Assembly: GCF_900167145.1 (NCBI RefSeq)
Contig: NZ_FUWG01000004.1
Location: 65,490-129,489, forward strand
Length of the DNA: 64,000 bases
Direction: 5' to 3'
Source: Treponema porcinum
GTDB taxonomy: Bacteria > Spirochaetota > Spirochaetia > Treponematales > Treponemataceae
The translations under genes and the position numbers were made by a program. A model generated the notes under the pieces. It was not told the origin of the DNA and ran no database searches. It saw only the letters and a list, made by a program, of their open reading frames with translations. Of the stretch, positions 49,905 to 59,030 are shown piece by piece; within the stretch, counting starts at the first letter, position 1, and the number at the start of each line of letters is the position of its first letter.

Positions 49905-51503
49905 TTAGTTACGAAGCAAATGCTTCTCTATGTCCTTAATCAGCTTATATTCAAAGGAATCGCAAAGCGCAAGCCAGGACGCTTCCATAATATCGCTTGA
50001 AACGCCAACTGTCGTCCAGGTACGGTTTCCGTCAGTACTCTCAATAAGAACGCGAACGCAGCTGTCCGTTCCGGACGTTCCCTCAAGAACGCGAACTTTA
50101 TAGTCAATCAGCTTAATCTGTGAAACAGCCGGATAGAAGCGGCAGAGCGCCTTTCTGAGTGCAATGTCAAGCGCGTTTACAGGACCGTCGCCCTCACCTG
50201 CCGTTACTTCAATCTGTCCGTCAACTTCAAGCTTTATCTGGGCGCAGGCACACACGCCTTCTTCAGGACGCGGATTTACGCCGTTTGTCTGATAATAATG
50301 CAGCTTAAAGAACGGCTGGTATCGTCCTATCATCTTGCGTGCAAGAAGCTCGAAACTGCCGTCCGCACCCTCAAACTGATAGCCTTCAAATTCAAGCTGC
50401 TTTATTTTTGCCATAATCTCTGCAACTACAGGACTTGTTTTTTCTATAGACGGATCGATTTTCTGAAGTTTTTCGATAACAGTAGCGCGACCGGCAACCT
50501 CGCTCATAAGGAATACGCGCGCATTGCCAACTGCTTCAGGCGAAACGTGCTCATAGGCAGACGGATTTTTAAGCACTGCATCAATATGCATTCCTGCCTT
50601 ATGACTGAACGCGCACGAACCGACATATGGAAGCTGAGGATTTAAGGCGATGTTTGCAATTTCTGCAATGCGTTTTGCAATCGGCGTAAGTTCCGCCATT
50701 TTTTCTTCTGCAATGCACGGATAGCCCATTTTAAGCTGTAAATCCGGGATAATGCAGCTCAAATTGGCATTTCCAGTCCGTTCGCCAAAGCCAAGGAATA
50801 CTCCCTGAACATGGCGCGCACCGGCTTCAACTGCAACAAGAGAATTTGCAACGGCAAGTCCGGAATCATTGTGAGTATGAATTCCGACAGTCGCGCGTCC
50901 GGCAAACTGTTTTGATACTGCGCTTACAATTTTTTCGCAGTCCTTTATCATACAGCCGCCTTTTGTTTCGCACAGGGAAAGGACTTTTGCTCCGCCCTCA
51001 ACGGCAGCCTCAAGAGTTTTCATCGCGTATTCGCTGTCGTTAAGATATCCTGTAAAGAAATGCTCTGCATCGTAGATAACGTTCCGTCCGTTTGCGCACA
51101 AATAAGCGCACGTATCGCGAATCATTGCAAGATTTTCAGAAAGCGTTGTCTTTATAATATCCGTAACCTGAAAAGTCCAGGATTTTCCGAAAATAACAAC
51201 CCATTCGGTGCCTGCGGCAAGAAGGCTCTGAAGATTTGCGTCCTCCGGGCATTTTATGTCCTTGCGGCGCGTAGAACCGAATGCACAAAGTTTTGAATGT
51301 TTCAGCGGAACTTTTTTCATCTCCTGAAAAAATTCCATATCCTTAGGATTGCTTCCAGGATTTCCGGCTTCAATATAAGTTACACCGATATCATCAAGCG
51401 CCTGACAAATATGAATTTTATCCTGAACTGAAAAACTGATACCCTCGCCCTGAGCGCCGTCACGCAGTGTAGAATCCAAGATTTCAACATTCATATCCGT
51501 CAT
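49905..51503 (-). CDS. cimA: (R)-citramalate synthase
   Basis: Condenses acetyl-CoA with pyruvate, the threonine-independent entry to isoleucine. 532 residues: catalytic HMGL-like barrel with ILDSTLRDGAQGEGISFSVQDKI, GATVGIHTHNDSGLAVANSLVAVEAGARHVQG and GERTGNANLS, then the LeuA-type allosteric domain (about 390-532) with the ACAQIKLEVDGQ segment. Length and the GEGISFS signature favour CimA over LeuA or homocitrate synthase. Its ribosome site GGGAGA is the 3' end of repeat copy C, so that element forms its 5' leader. rsuA and the LRR gene follow. Confidence 0.92.
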   Translation of the reverse strand: MTDMNVEILDSTLRDGAQGEGISFSVQDKIHICQALDDIGVTYIEAGNPGSNPKDMEFFQEMKKVPLKHSKLCAFGSTRRKDIKCPEDANLQSLLAAGTEWVVIFGKSWTFQVTDIIKTTLSENLAMIRDTCAYLCANGRNVIYDAEHFFTGYLNDSEYAMKTLEAAVEGGAKVLSLCETKGGCMIKDCEKIVSAVSKQFAGRATVGIHTHNDSGLAVANSLVAVEAGARHVQGVFLGFGERTGNANLSCIIPDLQLKMGYPCIAEEKMAELTPIAKRIAEIANIALNPQLPYVGSCAFSHKAGMHIDAVLKNPSAYEHVSPEAVGNARVFLMSEVAGRATVIEKLQKIDPSIEKTSPVVAEIMAKIKQLEFEGYQFEGADGSFELLARKMIGRYQPFFKLHYYQTNGVNPRPEEGVCACAQIKLEVDGQIEVTAGEGDGPVNALDIALRKALCRFYPAVSQIKLIDYKVRVLEGTSGTDSCVRVLIESTDGNRTWTTVGVSSDIMEASWLALCDSFEYKLIKDIEKHLLRN

Positions 51504-51508
51504 AATAA

Positions 51509-51742
51509 TCTCCCATAAAAAGTCAAGAAGATTGTTTCAACAATCGATTGACTTTTTATGCCGCTTCGCAATGAAATGAGAAGCGGCAGTTGATAAGGAA
51601 GTTCGCAACGCGAACTTGTGAATACGTCGAGTCAAGGCACGCTGTCGCTTAAAGCCTTGACTTCTCCGTTTTTAAGGTTTGTATTAAACCTTAAATAAAA
51701 ACTTTGACGCTATTTCAGGCAAAGTTTTTATTACACCTCCTG
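51509..51742 (-). repeat. Hairpin-chain repeat element, copy C (full form)
   Basis: Same six-hairpin order as copy B, read on the minus strand from CAGGAGGTGTAA (51742) to TATGGGAGA (51509), five bases before the cimA ATG. About four differences from copy B over 234 nt: one G fewer at the start, GCGT for GCGA, CTCG for CTCA, ATG for ATA. The remaining 51743-51891 is A/T-rich spacer after the binding-protein gene, where I see no gene. Confidence 0.92.
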
Positions 51743-51891
51743 ATAAAAAGCCTGCAAGAAAATTCAGCAGATAAAGCTGCATCTTTCTGCGACTTTTAGC
51801 GTGGTGTATATTTTTACGAATACTACTGTTTTTCAGTATATTTTTCAATATAAAGCAGACTTATCTGCCGCGCGAATGGCTTGCAGCAAAA

Positions 51892-53103
51892 CTATCTGCT
51901 TATCTGCATATCAGCCCTGCCCAGTTCCTGCTCGACTGATGCACCGTCCCAGATGCGTGCAGAAGCGCTGTTCATCACAGTCCAGTATTGTCCCATTTCA
52001 GGAACAGACGGCATAGGGAACGCGTACTCAAGCTGCTTGAGGAATCCTGCAATATACTGACTGTTTACGTTCGTATTTATTGAAGGCATTGCGCCTGTCA
52101 GCCTGAAACGAAGCTGCTGCATTTCCGGACTGATAAGGAATTTTGCAAAATCCGCCGCCTCTTTCGGGTATTCAGAAAAGGCGCTTACAAAAACGGCGCG
52201 CGTTCCGCTGAATGAAGCGGCAGGAACAGACTCGCCCGGAAGCGAAGGAAGCGCCGCAACTCCGAACTGTACGCCCGCTTCAGAAAAATTCTTTATGTTC
52301 CACGGACCTGTTATGTGGAGCGCCGCATTTCCAGACTGAAAAGCAGCATCCGCCGTCGCAGTACTCATCTCTGATGACGGAAGCGAAACGGCAGAATGAA
52401 GCGACTGAAAGAATTTCATACCGCGGACTGCATCGGGCGTATTAAGGTTTGAACGGGAAGTTTCCGTTCCGAACTGTCCGAACAGGCGGTTACCGTTTGC
52501 TGTAGTAAAAATGAACGTATAGTACGCATTTGCAACGTCCATTACAAACCCCTGCTTTCCAGGATGATGCGCATTAAAGTTTTTTACGAATGCGGCAAGT
52601 TCTTCCCAGGAAGAAGGCACTTCGTTTTCAGAAATAAGAGCTTTGTTGTAGAAAAGCGCATACGTTTCTGCGCTTACAGGATATCCGTAAAGAGTTCCGT
52701 TATACGTGAGCGCGCGCGAGCATGAACCTAGAACCTGCTTCTTGATTTCTTCAGGATCTTCAGACGGAAGAATAAAGCCGCCGCCAACAAGAACGCCAAG
52801 ATTATCGTGCGCACCGGTAAACAAATCAGGTCCTACACCTTTCGGCGCATCTTCCTGAAACTGCGCAACAGCTACATTCGGCTCAACGTTCACAAAATCA
52901 ACTTCAATATCAGGGTGCATTTCAGTATATTTTTCCGCAGCCTGTTTTATGAACACATCAGGTCCGTCAAGCGATTCCCAGACAGTAAGCGCAATCTGCT
53001 TCTTGCTGAACCGTCTTGGAACGGAACTTTCGTTTCTGCGGCAGCCGTAAAAAAGAACCAGCGCAGCCCCTAAAACCACTACAGCATATTTTCTAATTTT
53101 CAT
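51892..53103 (-). CDS. ABC sugar-type solute-binding lipoprotein
   Basis: 403 residues from the second of two adjacent ATGs (53103), which has the better spacing to GGGGG. The signal ends in LFYGC (Cys 21). The mature protein is a family 1 solute-binding protein of the MalE/UgpB kind: IALTVWESLDGPDVFIKQAAEKYTEMHPDIEVDFV, GVGPDLFTGAHDNLGVL, ALTYNGTLYGYPVSAETYALFYNKALI, and AALHITGPWNIKNFSEAGV. No permease or ATPase genes are adjacent. It lies 97 bp downstream of a chemoreceptor gene, so it may present a sugar to that receptor or to a transporter elsewhere. Confidence 0.88.
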   Translation of the reverse strand: MKIRKYAVVVLGAALVLFYGCRRNESSVPRRFSKKQIALTVWESLDGPDVFIKQAAEKYTEMHPDIEVDFVNVEPNVAVAQFQEDAPKGVGPDLFTGAHDNLGVLVGGGFILPSEDPEEIKKQVLGSCSRALTYNGTLYGYPVSAETYALFYNKALISENEVPSSWEELAAFVKNFNAHHPGKQGFVMDVANAYYTFIFTTANGNRLFGQFGTETSRSNLNTPDAVRGMKFFQSLHSAVSLPSSEMSTATADAAFQSGNAALHITGPWNIKNFSEAGVQFGVAALPSLPGESVPAASFSGTRAVFVSAFSEYPKEAADFAKFLISPEMQQLRFRLTGAMPSINTNVNSQYIAGFLKQLEYAFPMPSVPEMGQYWTVMNSASARIWDGASVEQELGRADMQISR

Positions 53104-53200
53104 CATATCCCCCAAAACACAATCCGCAAACACTGTTTGCATCGCAAACAGCAAGCGCAACTGAAACCAGTAACGGTACAAGATAAACCAGTGTTGCGCC

Positions 53201-55297
53201 CTAGACCTTAAACTGGTCTACCTGACAGCCGATATCCTCGATGGAATCTCCCATCTGCGAAGAAATCTCTGACAAAAGCGAACTCGTTTCATTGATTTTC
53301 CGCGCGCCGATTTTCATTTCTTCCATACCGTCCTTCATACTGAGCGTTGCATTCTGAAGGCTCTGTACTTCCTGAAGAATAGCCTGGCTTCCGGCAGACA
53401 TCTCTATAAATGCGTTCTTTACTTCCGCAGTGCTGTCGTTCATATCGTGAAGCGCAACGTTAATCTGCGCAGAACCTTCTTTCTGCTCGCGCATTACCGT
53501 TGCAACTTCCTTTACAAGAGCATCCGTCGATTTTATCCTGTCAGAAACAGCCGTAAACGCAAGTTTTGACTCGGCAGACGAAACAACGATTCCTTTGATT
53601 GTATCCTGAATTTTCTGAAGCTGGTCACCTATAGTCTTTGACTGGCTTGTAGACGTTTCAGAAAGCTTGCGGATTTCATCTGCAACAACACTAAATCCCT
53701 TTCCGGCATCTCCAGCGTGCGCCGCCTCAATTGCAGCGTTCATAGCCAGAAGGTTCGTCTGCTCTGCAATATTCGCAATCGCAAGGTTTGCATCCTGAAG
53801 CATCTGCGATTCCTGCTCAATCATATCAATACGTGCGCTGACGTCATCCTGCTTGTTTACTCCGTCAACCGCGCGGTCTTCAAGTTCCCTGAATGCTTCT
53901 GCCATTTTTTCCATAGAACTGTTAACCGATGCAATGTTACCTATCATTTCTTCGACTGCGGCAGAAGCATCCGTAACGCCACGCGCCTGAACTTCAACCA
54001 TCTGCTTTATTGAGCCGATATTGGAAATAATCTCGTTCACCGCGCTTGCCGTCTGGTCAACGCTCAGAGACTGCGCAGAAATGCTGTTTCCAACGCTGTC
54101 GATATTGGCAAGAATTTGCGTAATTGAAGAAACTGTATCGTGGGTGCTGTCCTTAAGGTTCTGACCGGCATTCACAAGAGTATCTTTTGACTGCTTCATA
54201 ACACGCATAATGTCCTGAAGTTTTGCAGAGAACGTATTGAATCCGTCGACAACACCGCCGATTTCATCATTTGAATGAAAGTCAATCCGTTTTGTTAAGT
54301 CAGCCTTTCCTGATGCAATTTCCGTAATCTTTTCGCTTACTGATTTGAGCGGAGCAAGGCTTCGGGCAAGAAGAATACCGCTTGCAATTCCAACGGCAAT
54401 AAATACAAGGGCGAACACAATCATTCTGAGAAGCATCTGCTGAATGACCGCCATTGCCTGATTTTTATTCTGAATGACGCCAAGATACCAGACGCCGTTA
54501 TTTATCGGCGTATACGAAAGATACCAGTCACTGCCGGACTGACGGTACACGGCAAGACCGGACTTTCCCTGAATCATACGTTTTTCAACGCGCACAAGTT
54601 CTTCCATAGAACCGCCGGTACGAGCCTCAGGATTACGCAAATCATTTTCAAGCTTCTTTTTGCCCGAATAGTCAACGCCCGACATTTTTTCGCCGGCGGC
54701 ATTGATGATAAAACAGCCACCTTCATAGTCAAGGTCTACGGCAGACGTAATTGTATTCAAACTTGATGCAGACGTTACTGCGGCAAGAACTCCGGAAACA
54801 GTTTTCTTTTCGTCATAAATCGGGCAGCTTACAACCATTACAATTCCGTCGCTTACGGAATCATACAGAACATCAGAAACGACTGCCCTGCCGGAAACTG
54901 CATACTTAAAATACTTTTCGCCACCGGCATACAAAGAAACGCCTGTAGTCGTCCTGAACTGACCAGACGTATCACCCACTTGAAAGCGCGAAAAGCCCAG
55001 CCGCTCTGCCTCACGCTGAAGTACAGGCTTTTGAACCCTCCAGTCCATACTGCGAACATCATCGCGCTGCGCTACCGTTTCAATCTGACTGATAAGGCTT
55101 GCAATTTTCATATCGACAAGTTTTCCGGCATCCCTTCCGCTGCGCTCCATACTCTTTGTAACCTGCTGCTCCTGCGACGTCCTGTAAAAATACAGAACGA
55201 CTGCCGTAAGAGTGGAACAGGTAAGGATGACAAGCAGCGAAATGCGCACGACTATTTTCAGCGCAAGGCTGCTGCTGCGATTAAAATGAAATTTCAT
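53201..55297 (-). CDS. Methyl-accepting chemotaxis protein
   Basis: 698 residues. First membrane helix about 12-32, periplasmic double-Cache ligand domain (about 35-290, with [22 protein letters not shown] and [15 protein letters not shown]), second helix about 295-317, HAMP (about 318-370), then a long signalling coiled coil with the receptor tip [38 protein letters not shown] (about 515-552). No CheR-tethering pentapeptide at the C-terminus. It controls flagellar bias via CheA. Ligand unknown; the adjacent sugar-binding lipoprotein is a candidate partner. Confidence 0.95.
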   Translation of the reverse strand: MKFHFNRSSSLALKIVVRISLLVILTCSTLTAVVLYFYRTSQEQQVTKSMERSGRDAGKLVDMKIASLISQIETVAQRDDVRSMDWRVQKPVLQREAERLGFSRFQVGDTSGQFRTTTGVSLYAGGEKYFKYAVSGRAVVSDVLYDSVSDGIVMVVSCPIYDEKKTVSGVLAAVTSASSLNTITSAVDLDYEGGCFIINAAGEKMSGVDYSGKKKLENDLRNPEARTGGSMEELVRVEKRMIQGKSGLAVYRQSGSDWYLSYTPINNGVWYLGVIQNKNQAMAVIQQMLLRMIVFALVFIAVGIASGILLARSLAPLKSVSEKITEIASGKADLTKRIDFHSNDEIGGVVDGFNTFSAKLQDIMRVMKQSKDTLVNAGQNLKDSTHDTVSSITQILANIDSVGNSISAQSLSVDQTASAVNEIISNIGSIKQMVEVQARGVTDASAAVEEMIGNIASVNSSMEKMAEAFRELEDRAVDGVNKQDDVSARIDMIEQESQMLQDANLAIANIAEQTNLLAMNAAIEAAHAGDAGKGFSVVADEIRKLSETSTSQSKTIGDQLQKIQDTIKGIVVSSAESKLAFTAVSDRIKSTDALVKEVATVMREQKEGSAQINVALHDMNDSTAEVKNAFIEMSAGSQAILQEVQSLQNATLSMKDGMEEMKIGARKINETSSLLSEISSQMGDSIEDIGCQVDQFKV

Positions 55298-55416
55298 AAA
55301 TATCTCCTGAAAAACAGAAAAACACTCATTAAAAAAATAACATATACATTTTCATTTGTCCAAAAAAATTTATCTGTTATAGCGAAGATTTATGATTTTA
55401 TTTCAAAGAGCCGTTA

Positions 55417-56796
55417 TTACTTGTTCTGAACCGTAAGATTTACCAGCCAGCGTTCTTTTTTTAGCCAGAAATGTGCCGCAAGCAATTTTGGAATGTCGCT
55501 TAATTTTACGATTGCATACATTGCTACCGGACCAAGCCGCGTACAGAACGTAAGGACAAACATTCCGCCAAGGAAAAGGACGTTTCCTATTGTATCGCAG
55601 ATAACGCCCATAATGGTGTCGCCGCCGGTACGGGAGATTGCGTACTGTCCGTTGAGATACGCCCAAAGAGGAAGATACGCCGCCGCAACAATAACAAGAC
55701 CGCGCGCCGTATTCTGCGCCGAAACAGTAAGATTACTGAACACAAACGGTATCAAAAGCGTAAAAAGAAATCCCAGCAGCATAAAGAAAGCTCCGAACAG
55801 CGTTGCTCCTGTCAATATCCAGTTTTTGTATTTGCGGCTTTCTTCAATGTGTCCGGCGCCAAGTTCCTGCCCCACAATGACGGAAGCTGACGTTACGATT
55901 CCGCTGAAACAGATGAAAAACAGGTTTGCGATTGCAAAACCTGCCGCCATACCGGAAACGACTTCCGCACCGCCGCGCGTATTGTACAGCGCATTTGAAA
56001 CAGTCTCCGAAACAGCCCAGAAAAGTTCCGAATACAAAATCATCGCGGACTTTCTGAAAAGCGTTCCGAACAGCGACAGTTTTATGTACAGAAGTTTAAG
56101 CGGATTGAACAGGAAGCCCGGTCGTTTTGCAAGACTGTATCCGATGAACAAAATAAGTTCGACTGAACGTGCAATAACCGTAGCGTATGCTGCTCCTGCA
56201 ACTTCAAGACGCGGTGCACCGAAATGACCGTAAATCAGAATGAAATTAAAGAATGTATTTACGAGCGTTGCTATCACCGAAATGACAAGCGGAGCTTTTA
56301 CAAGTTCAATTTCGCGCAAAGACGATGCAATGCTCTGCGACATACACATCAGAAGCCAGGAAACAGCCACCGCACGCGAATACAGAACACTCTGCGTAAT
56401 GATTGCGTCTGCGTCCTTGTTTATCGTTACCATGACGTTAAAAAGTCCGCGAGGCGCAATAAAACAGACTGTCATATAGGCAATTCCGCACAGTCCTGTA
56501 AAAATAATCTTAAAGCGGAATGACTGCTGCATTCCTTCCCTGTCGCCTGCTCCCTTGAACTGACTCATAAAAATTCCGCCGGACATACAGATTGTATTCA
56601 CCAGAATCATAAACACAAAGTTAATCTGCCCTGCTACATTTACGCCGGACATTTTTATGTCGCCAAGTCCTGCAACCATAAAGTTGTCGATCAAAGAAAC
56701 AAAATTCTGAATTAAAAGCTGCGCCATCACCGGAATTGCAATGGAAAGCGCACGTTTATAAAATTGAGATGTACCGATATAAGTATGATTTTTCAT
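55417..56796 (-). CDS. MATE-family efflux transporter (second copy)
   Basis: 459 residues, about 12 helices. FYKRALSIAIPVMAQLLIQNFVSLIDNFMVAGLGDIKMSGVNVAGQ opens the first repeat, and VVSGMAAGFAIANLFFICFSGIVTSASVIVGQELGAG lies at the middle. GGAGAGGAT precedes ATG. It is more like the Firmicutes/spirochete MATE branch than the NorM branch and not a close duplicate of the 25235 gene. Substrate unknown. Confidence 0.9.
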   Translation of the reverse strand: MKNHTYIGTSQFYKRALSIAIPVMAQLLIQNFVSLIDNFMVAGLGDIKMSGVNVAGQINFVFMILVNTICMSGGIFMSQFKGAGDREGMQQSFRFKIIFTGLCGIAYMTVCFIAPRGLFNVMVTINKDADAIITQSVLYSRAVAVSWLLMCMSQSIASSLREIELVKAPLVISVIATLVNTFFNFILIYGHFGAPRLEVAGAAYATVIARSVELILFIGYSLAKRPGFLFNPLKLLYIKLSLFGTLFRKSAMILYSELFWAVSETVSNALYNTRGGAEVVSGMAAGFAIANLFFICFSGIVTSASVIVGQELGAGHIEESRKYKNWILTGATLFGAFFMLLGFLFTLLIPFVFSNLTVSAQNTARGLVIVAAAYLPLWAYLNGQYAISRTGGDTIMGVICDTIGNVLFLGGMFVLTFCTRLGPVAMYAIVKLSDIPKLLAAHFWLKKERWLVNLTVQNK

Positions 56797-56847
56797 ATCC
56801 TCTCCAAATTCATCCCCCTAAGGGATTGAACCGTCTGCATAAATAAA

Positions 56848-56870
56848 AACCGCTACCCGGCGGATTTTAT
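56848..56870 (-). terminator. Second (distal) hairpin terminator after glyA
   Basis: In the glyA direction AAAATCCGC, loop CGGGTA, GCGGTTTTTATTT; the stem has one bulged base. It is weaker than the hairpin at 56902-56930 and lies upstream of the second MATE gene. Confidence 0.5.
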
Positions 56871-56901
56871 CTTACACTCCTGTTTTAATTTATAGAAGAA
56901 A

Positions 56902-56930
56902 AAAGGCTGCCCCGTCGGACAGCCCCTTTT
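56902..56930 (-). terminator. Terminator after glyA
   Basis: In the glyA direction GGGGCTGTCC, GACG, GGGGCAGCC then TTTTTT (56904-56899 region). The stem has one mismatch. Confidence 0.75.
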
Positions 56931-56945
56931 CCCATCAGTCTGGCA

Positions 56946-58448
56946 TTATGCGTTTACAAAATGCTTTTTTAAGAAATCAAGGTCAAGTTCCGGGTACAGA
57001 ACATATTTTGCAAGAAGTGCCTGAACGCGCTTTCTGCCTTCTGCCTCTACGGCAGGATCAAGTTCAATCTTTCCCTTTGCAGGCTTTCCGTCTTTTGTAA
57101 GACCAGGCTTTGTACCTTTCAATACAAAGTCGATGATGTCAGAAACTTCCTTCATATCGCTTTCGTTCATTCCAAGCGTTGTAAGGCCTGGAGTTCCGAT
57201 ACGGATTCCGCTTGTCCACCACGCGCCGTTCTTGTCATACGGAAGCGCATTTGCATTGGCTGTAACGCCGCACTTGAACAGCGCCGCTTCTGCCTGCTTG
57301 CCGGTAAGTCCGTAGCCGGTAACGTCAACAAGCATCAGGTGATTGTCCGTTCCGCCTGTCTGAAGCGGCATTCCGTGAGCCATACAGCCTTCAGCAAGCG
57401 CCTTTGCGTTTTTCACTACGTTCTGCGCATACTGCTGATATGCAGGTGTGCGCGCTTCTTTGAACGCAATCGCTTTTGCCGCCATAATATGTCCGAGCGG
57501 TCCGCCCAAAACCATAGGGCATCCTTTATTTACATAGTCGGCATATTCTTTCTTGCAAAGAATCATAGCACCGCGAGGACCGCGCAGAGTTTTGTGCGTA
57601 GTAGTCGTAACGATATCTGCCCACTGTACAGGATCATATTCGCCTGTAAACACCTTGCCGGCAACAAGTCCTGCAAAATGCGCCATATCTACCATTAATA
57701 CAGCTCCGCATTTGTCTGCAATTTCGCGGAAGCGCTTGAAATTAATCTTGCGCGGATATGCGGAAAAACCAGTAAGCAAAATCAGCGGCTTTACTTCCAT
57801 CGCCTGCTTTTCAATTGCATCGTAGTCAAGAAGTCCAGTTTCGCGGTCAACTCCATACGGATGGCTTTCAAACATACGCGCAGAAACGTTCATACGGTAA
57901 CCGTGCGTAAGATGTCCGCCGCAGGAATAGTCAAGACCCATAAGTTTCTGATTTCCAAAACGCTTTCTGAGCATATCAAACTGTTCGTCCGTAAGTTCTG
58001 CAAGCGATTTTACGCCAAGTTCTTCAAGGGTCGGCGTTTCAACTTTCTTTGAAAGAATTGCCCAGTATGCAACAAGGTTCGTATCTGCGCCGGAATGAGG
58101 CTGAACGTATGCGTATTCTGCTCCAAAAAGAGCTTCTGCCTCGCGTGCAGCACAGTTTTCCACCGCGTCGATATTAACGCATCCGCCGTAATACCGGTGT
58201 TCCGGGTAACCTTCTGCATATTTGTCCGTAAGCAGGTTTCCCATTGCAGCCTGAACGTTCAGGGTGCAGTAGTTTTCGCTTGCAACAAGCTTCAGGTGAC
58301 TGCGCTGGTTTTCAAGTTCATTCACGATTGAAGCGGCAACTTCCGGACCTACAGCAGCAACTTGCTGAAGATTAGCAACATACGCCGTCATAGCAGCATT
58401 CGGCTTTCCATTACACGAATTAAGATATTCTTCCAAAGGTGTAGACAT
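56946..58448 (-). CDS. glyA: Serine hydroxymethyltransferase, long form
   Basis: PLP enzyme converting serine and tetrahydrofolate to glycine and 5,10-methylene-THF. 500 residues against about 420 usually; the extra length is an N-terminal helix pair and an insertion at about 125-175 (LSKKVETPTLEELGVKSLAELTDEQFDML), as in chlamydial and spirochetal GlyA. Core motifs: LVASENYCTLNVQAAMG, YGGCVNIDAVE, the PLP Lys in VTTTTHKTLRGPRGAMIL (about 285). GAGGT precedes ATG. Two hairpins (58464-58525) lie in the leader, and tandem terminators follow. Confidence 0.95.
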   Translation of the reverse strand: MSTPLEEYLNSCNGKPNAAMTAYVANLQQVAAVGPEVAASIVNELENQRSHLKLVASENYCTLNVQAAMGNLLTDKYAEGYPEHRYYGGCVNIDAVENCAAREAEALFGAEYAYVQPHSGADTNLVAYWAILSKKVETPTLEELGVKSLAELTDEQFDMLRKRFGNQKLMGLDYSCGGHLTHGYRMNVSARMFESHPYGVDRETGLLDYDAIEKQAMEVKPLILLTGFSAYPRKINFKRFREIADKCGAVLMVDMAHFAGLVAGKVFTGEYDPVQWADIVTTTTHKTLRGPRGAMILCKKEYADYVNKGCPMVLGGPLGHIMAAKAIAFKEARTPAYQQYAQNVVKNAKALAEGCMAHGMPLQTGGTDNHLMLVDVTGYGLTGKQAEAALFKCGVTANANALPYDKNGAWWTSGIRIGTPGLTTLGMNESDMKEVSDIIDFVLKGTKPGLTKDGKPAKGKIELDPAVEAEGRKRVQALLAKYVLYPELDLDFLKKHFVNA

Positions 58449-58463
58449 TCCGTACCTCTTGCG

Positions 58464-58525
58464 CAGCAGCTGAGCCTGTCGAACCTGCTGTTATTTTTTT
58501 GTCATTCCGATTAAGCTCAATGACA
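58464..58525 (-). repeat. Two intergenic hairpins in the glyA leader
   Basis: CAGCAG (58464-58469) with CTGCTG (58485-58490) around TGAGCCTGTCGAA, and TGTCATT (58500-58506) with AATGACA (58519-58525). The words TTCGACAGGCTCAG and GTCATTCCGA...AATGAC occur as intergenic repeats in many bacteria. The first hairpin ends a few bases before the glyA ribosome site. Confidence 0.5.
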
Positions 58526-58646
58526 GTTTTTCTAAATTGGTAGCATAGTAGCTGAAACAGTGCATCTTTTCAATATAAAGTTACATTGAAAAAAACACGT
58601 TTTTTTTCATTCTGCCACTTGACACAAAGCGCATTTACGCAGTGTG

Positions 58647-59009
58647 TCAGTTATTTTTCATCCAGGATTCTATTCCGGCAACAATGTCAGAATCAATACA
58701 GTGTTCTACGCGGCAAGCATTTTTTTCTGCCTGCTCCTCAGACACTCCTGCAATTTTCATAAGGAACGCAGTCAAAAGCTTGTGCCGAGAATAAATACTG
58801 GAAGCTTTCTCAAAACCTTTTTCAGTAAGAACAATATGCTGGTTCTCGTCAAAAAAGATATAGCCGTCGTCCTTAAGAATTCCCATTGCGCGGCTTACAC
58901 TGGGCTTTGATACCATCAGTTTACGCGCAACGTCAACAGAACGGACAATATCCTTTTCGTTACGAATCATCAATATTGCTTCAAGATAATCTTCACCAGA
59001 CTCATACAT
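58647..59009 (-). CDS. DtxR/MntR-family metal-dependent regulator
   Basis: 120 residues: winged helix (EDYLEAILMIRNEKDIVRSVDVARKLMVSKPSVSRAMGILKDDGYI) and dimerisation/metal domain, no SH3 domain. Metal ligands align with MntR: Asp7, Glu10, His76, Glu102, His103. MntR Glu99 is Cys99 here (ACRVEHC), as in iron-sensing DtxR (ACRWEH). The site therefore mixes Mn-type and Fe-type features. It starts 21 bp downstream of the second acetolactate synthase gene, an unexpected partner; AHAS-linked metal control is not known to me. Confidence 0.88.
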   Translation of the reverse strand: MYESGEDYLEAILMIRNEKDIVRSVDVARKLMVSKPSVSRAMGILKDDGYIFFDENQHIVLTEKGFEKASSIYSRHKLLTAFLMKIAGVSEEQAEKNACRVEHCIDSDIVAGIESWMKNN

Positions 59010-59030
59010 ACGGCACCTCCGTCCTGCTTA

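Noticed and set aside
58500-58530. Hairpin TGTCATT/AATGACA followed by T's as a plus-strand terminator
   Set aside because: No plus-strand gene ends nearby; it is better explained as an intergenic repeat in the glyA leader.
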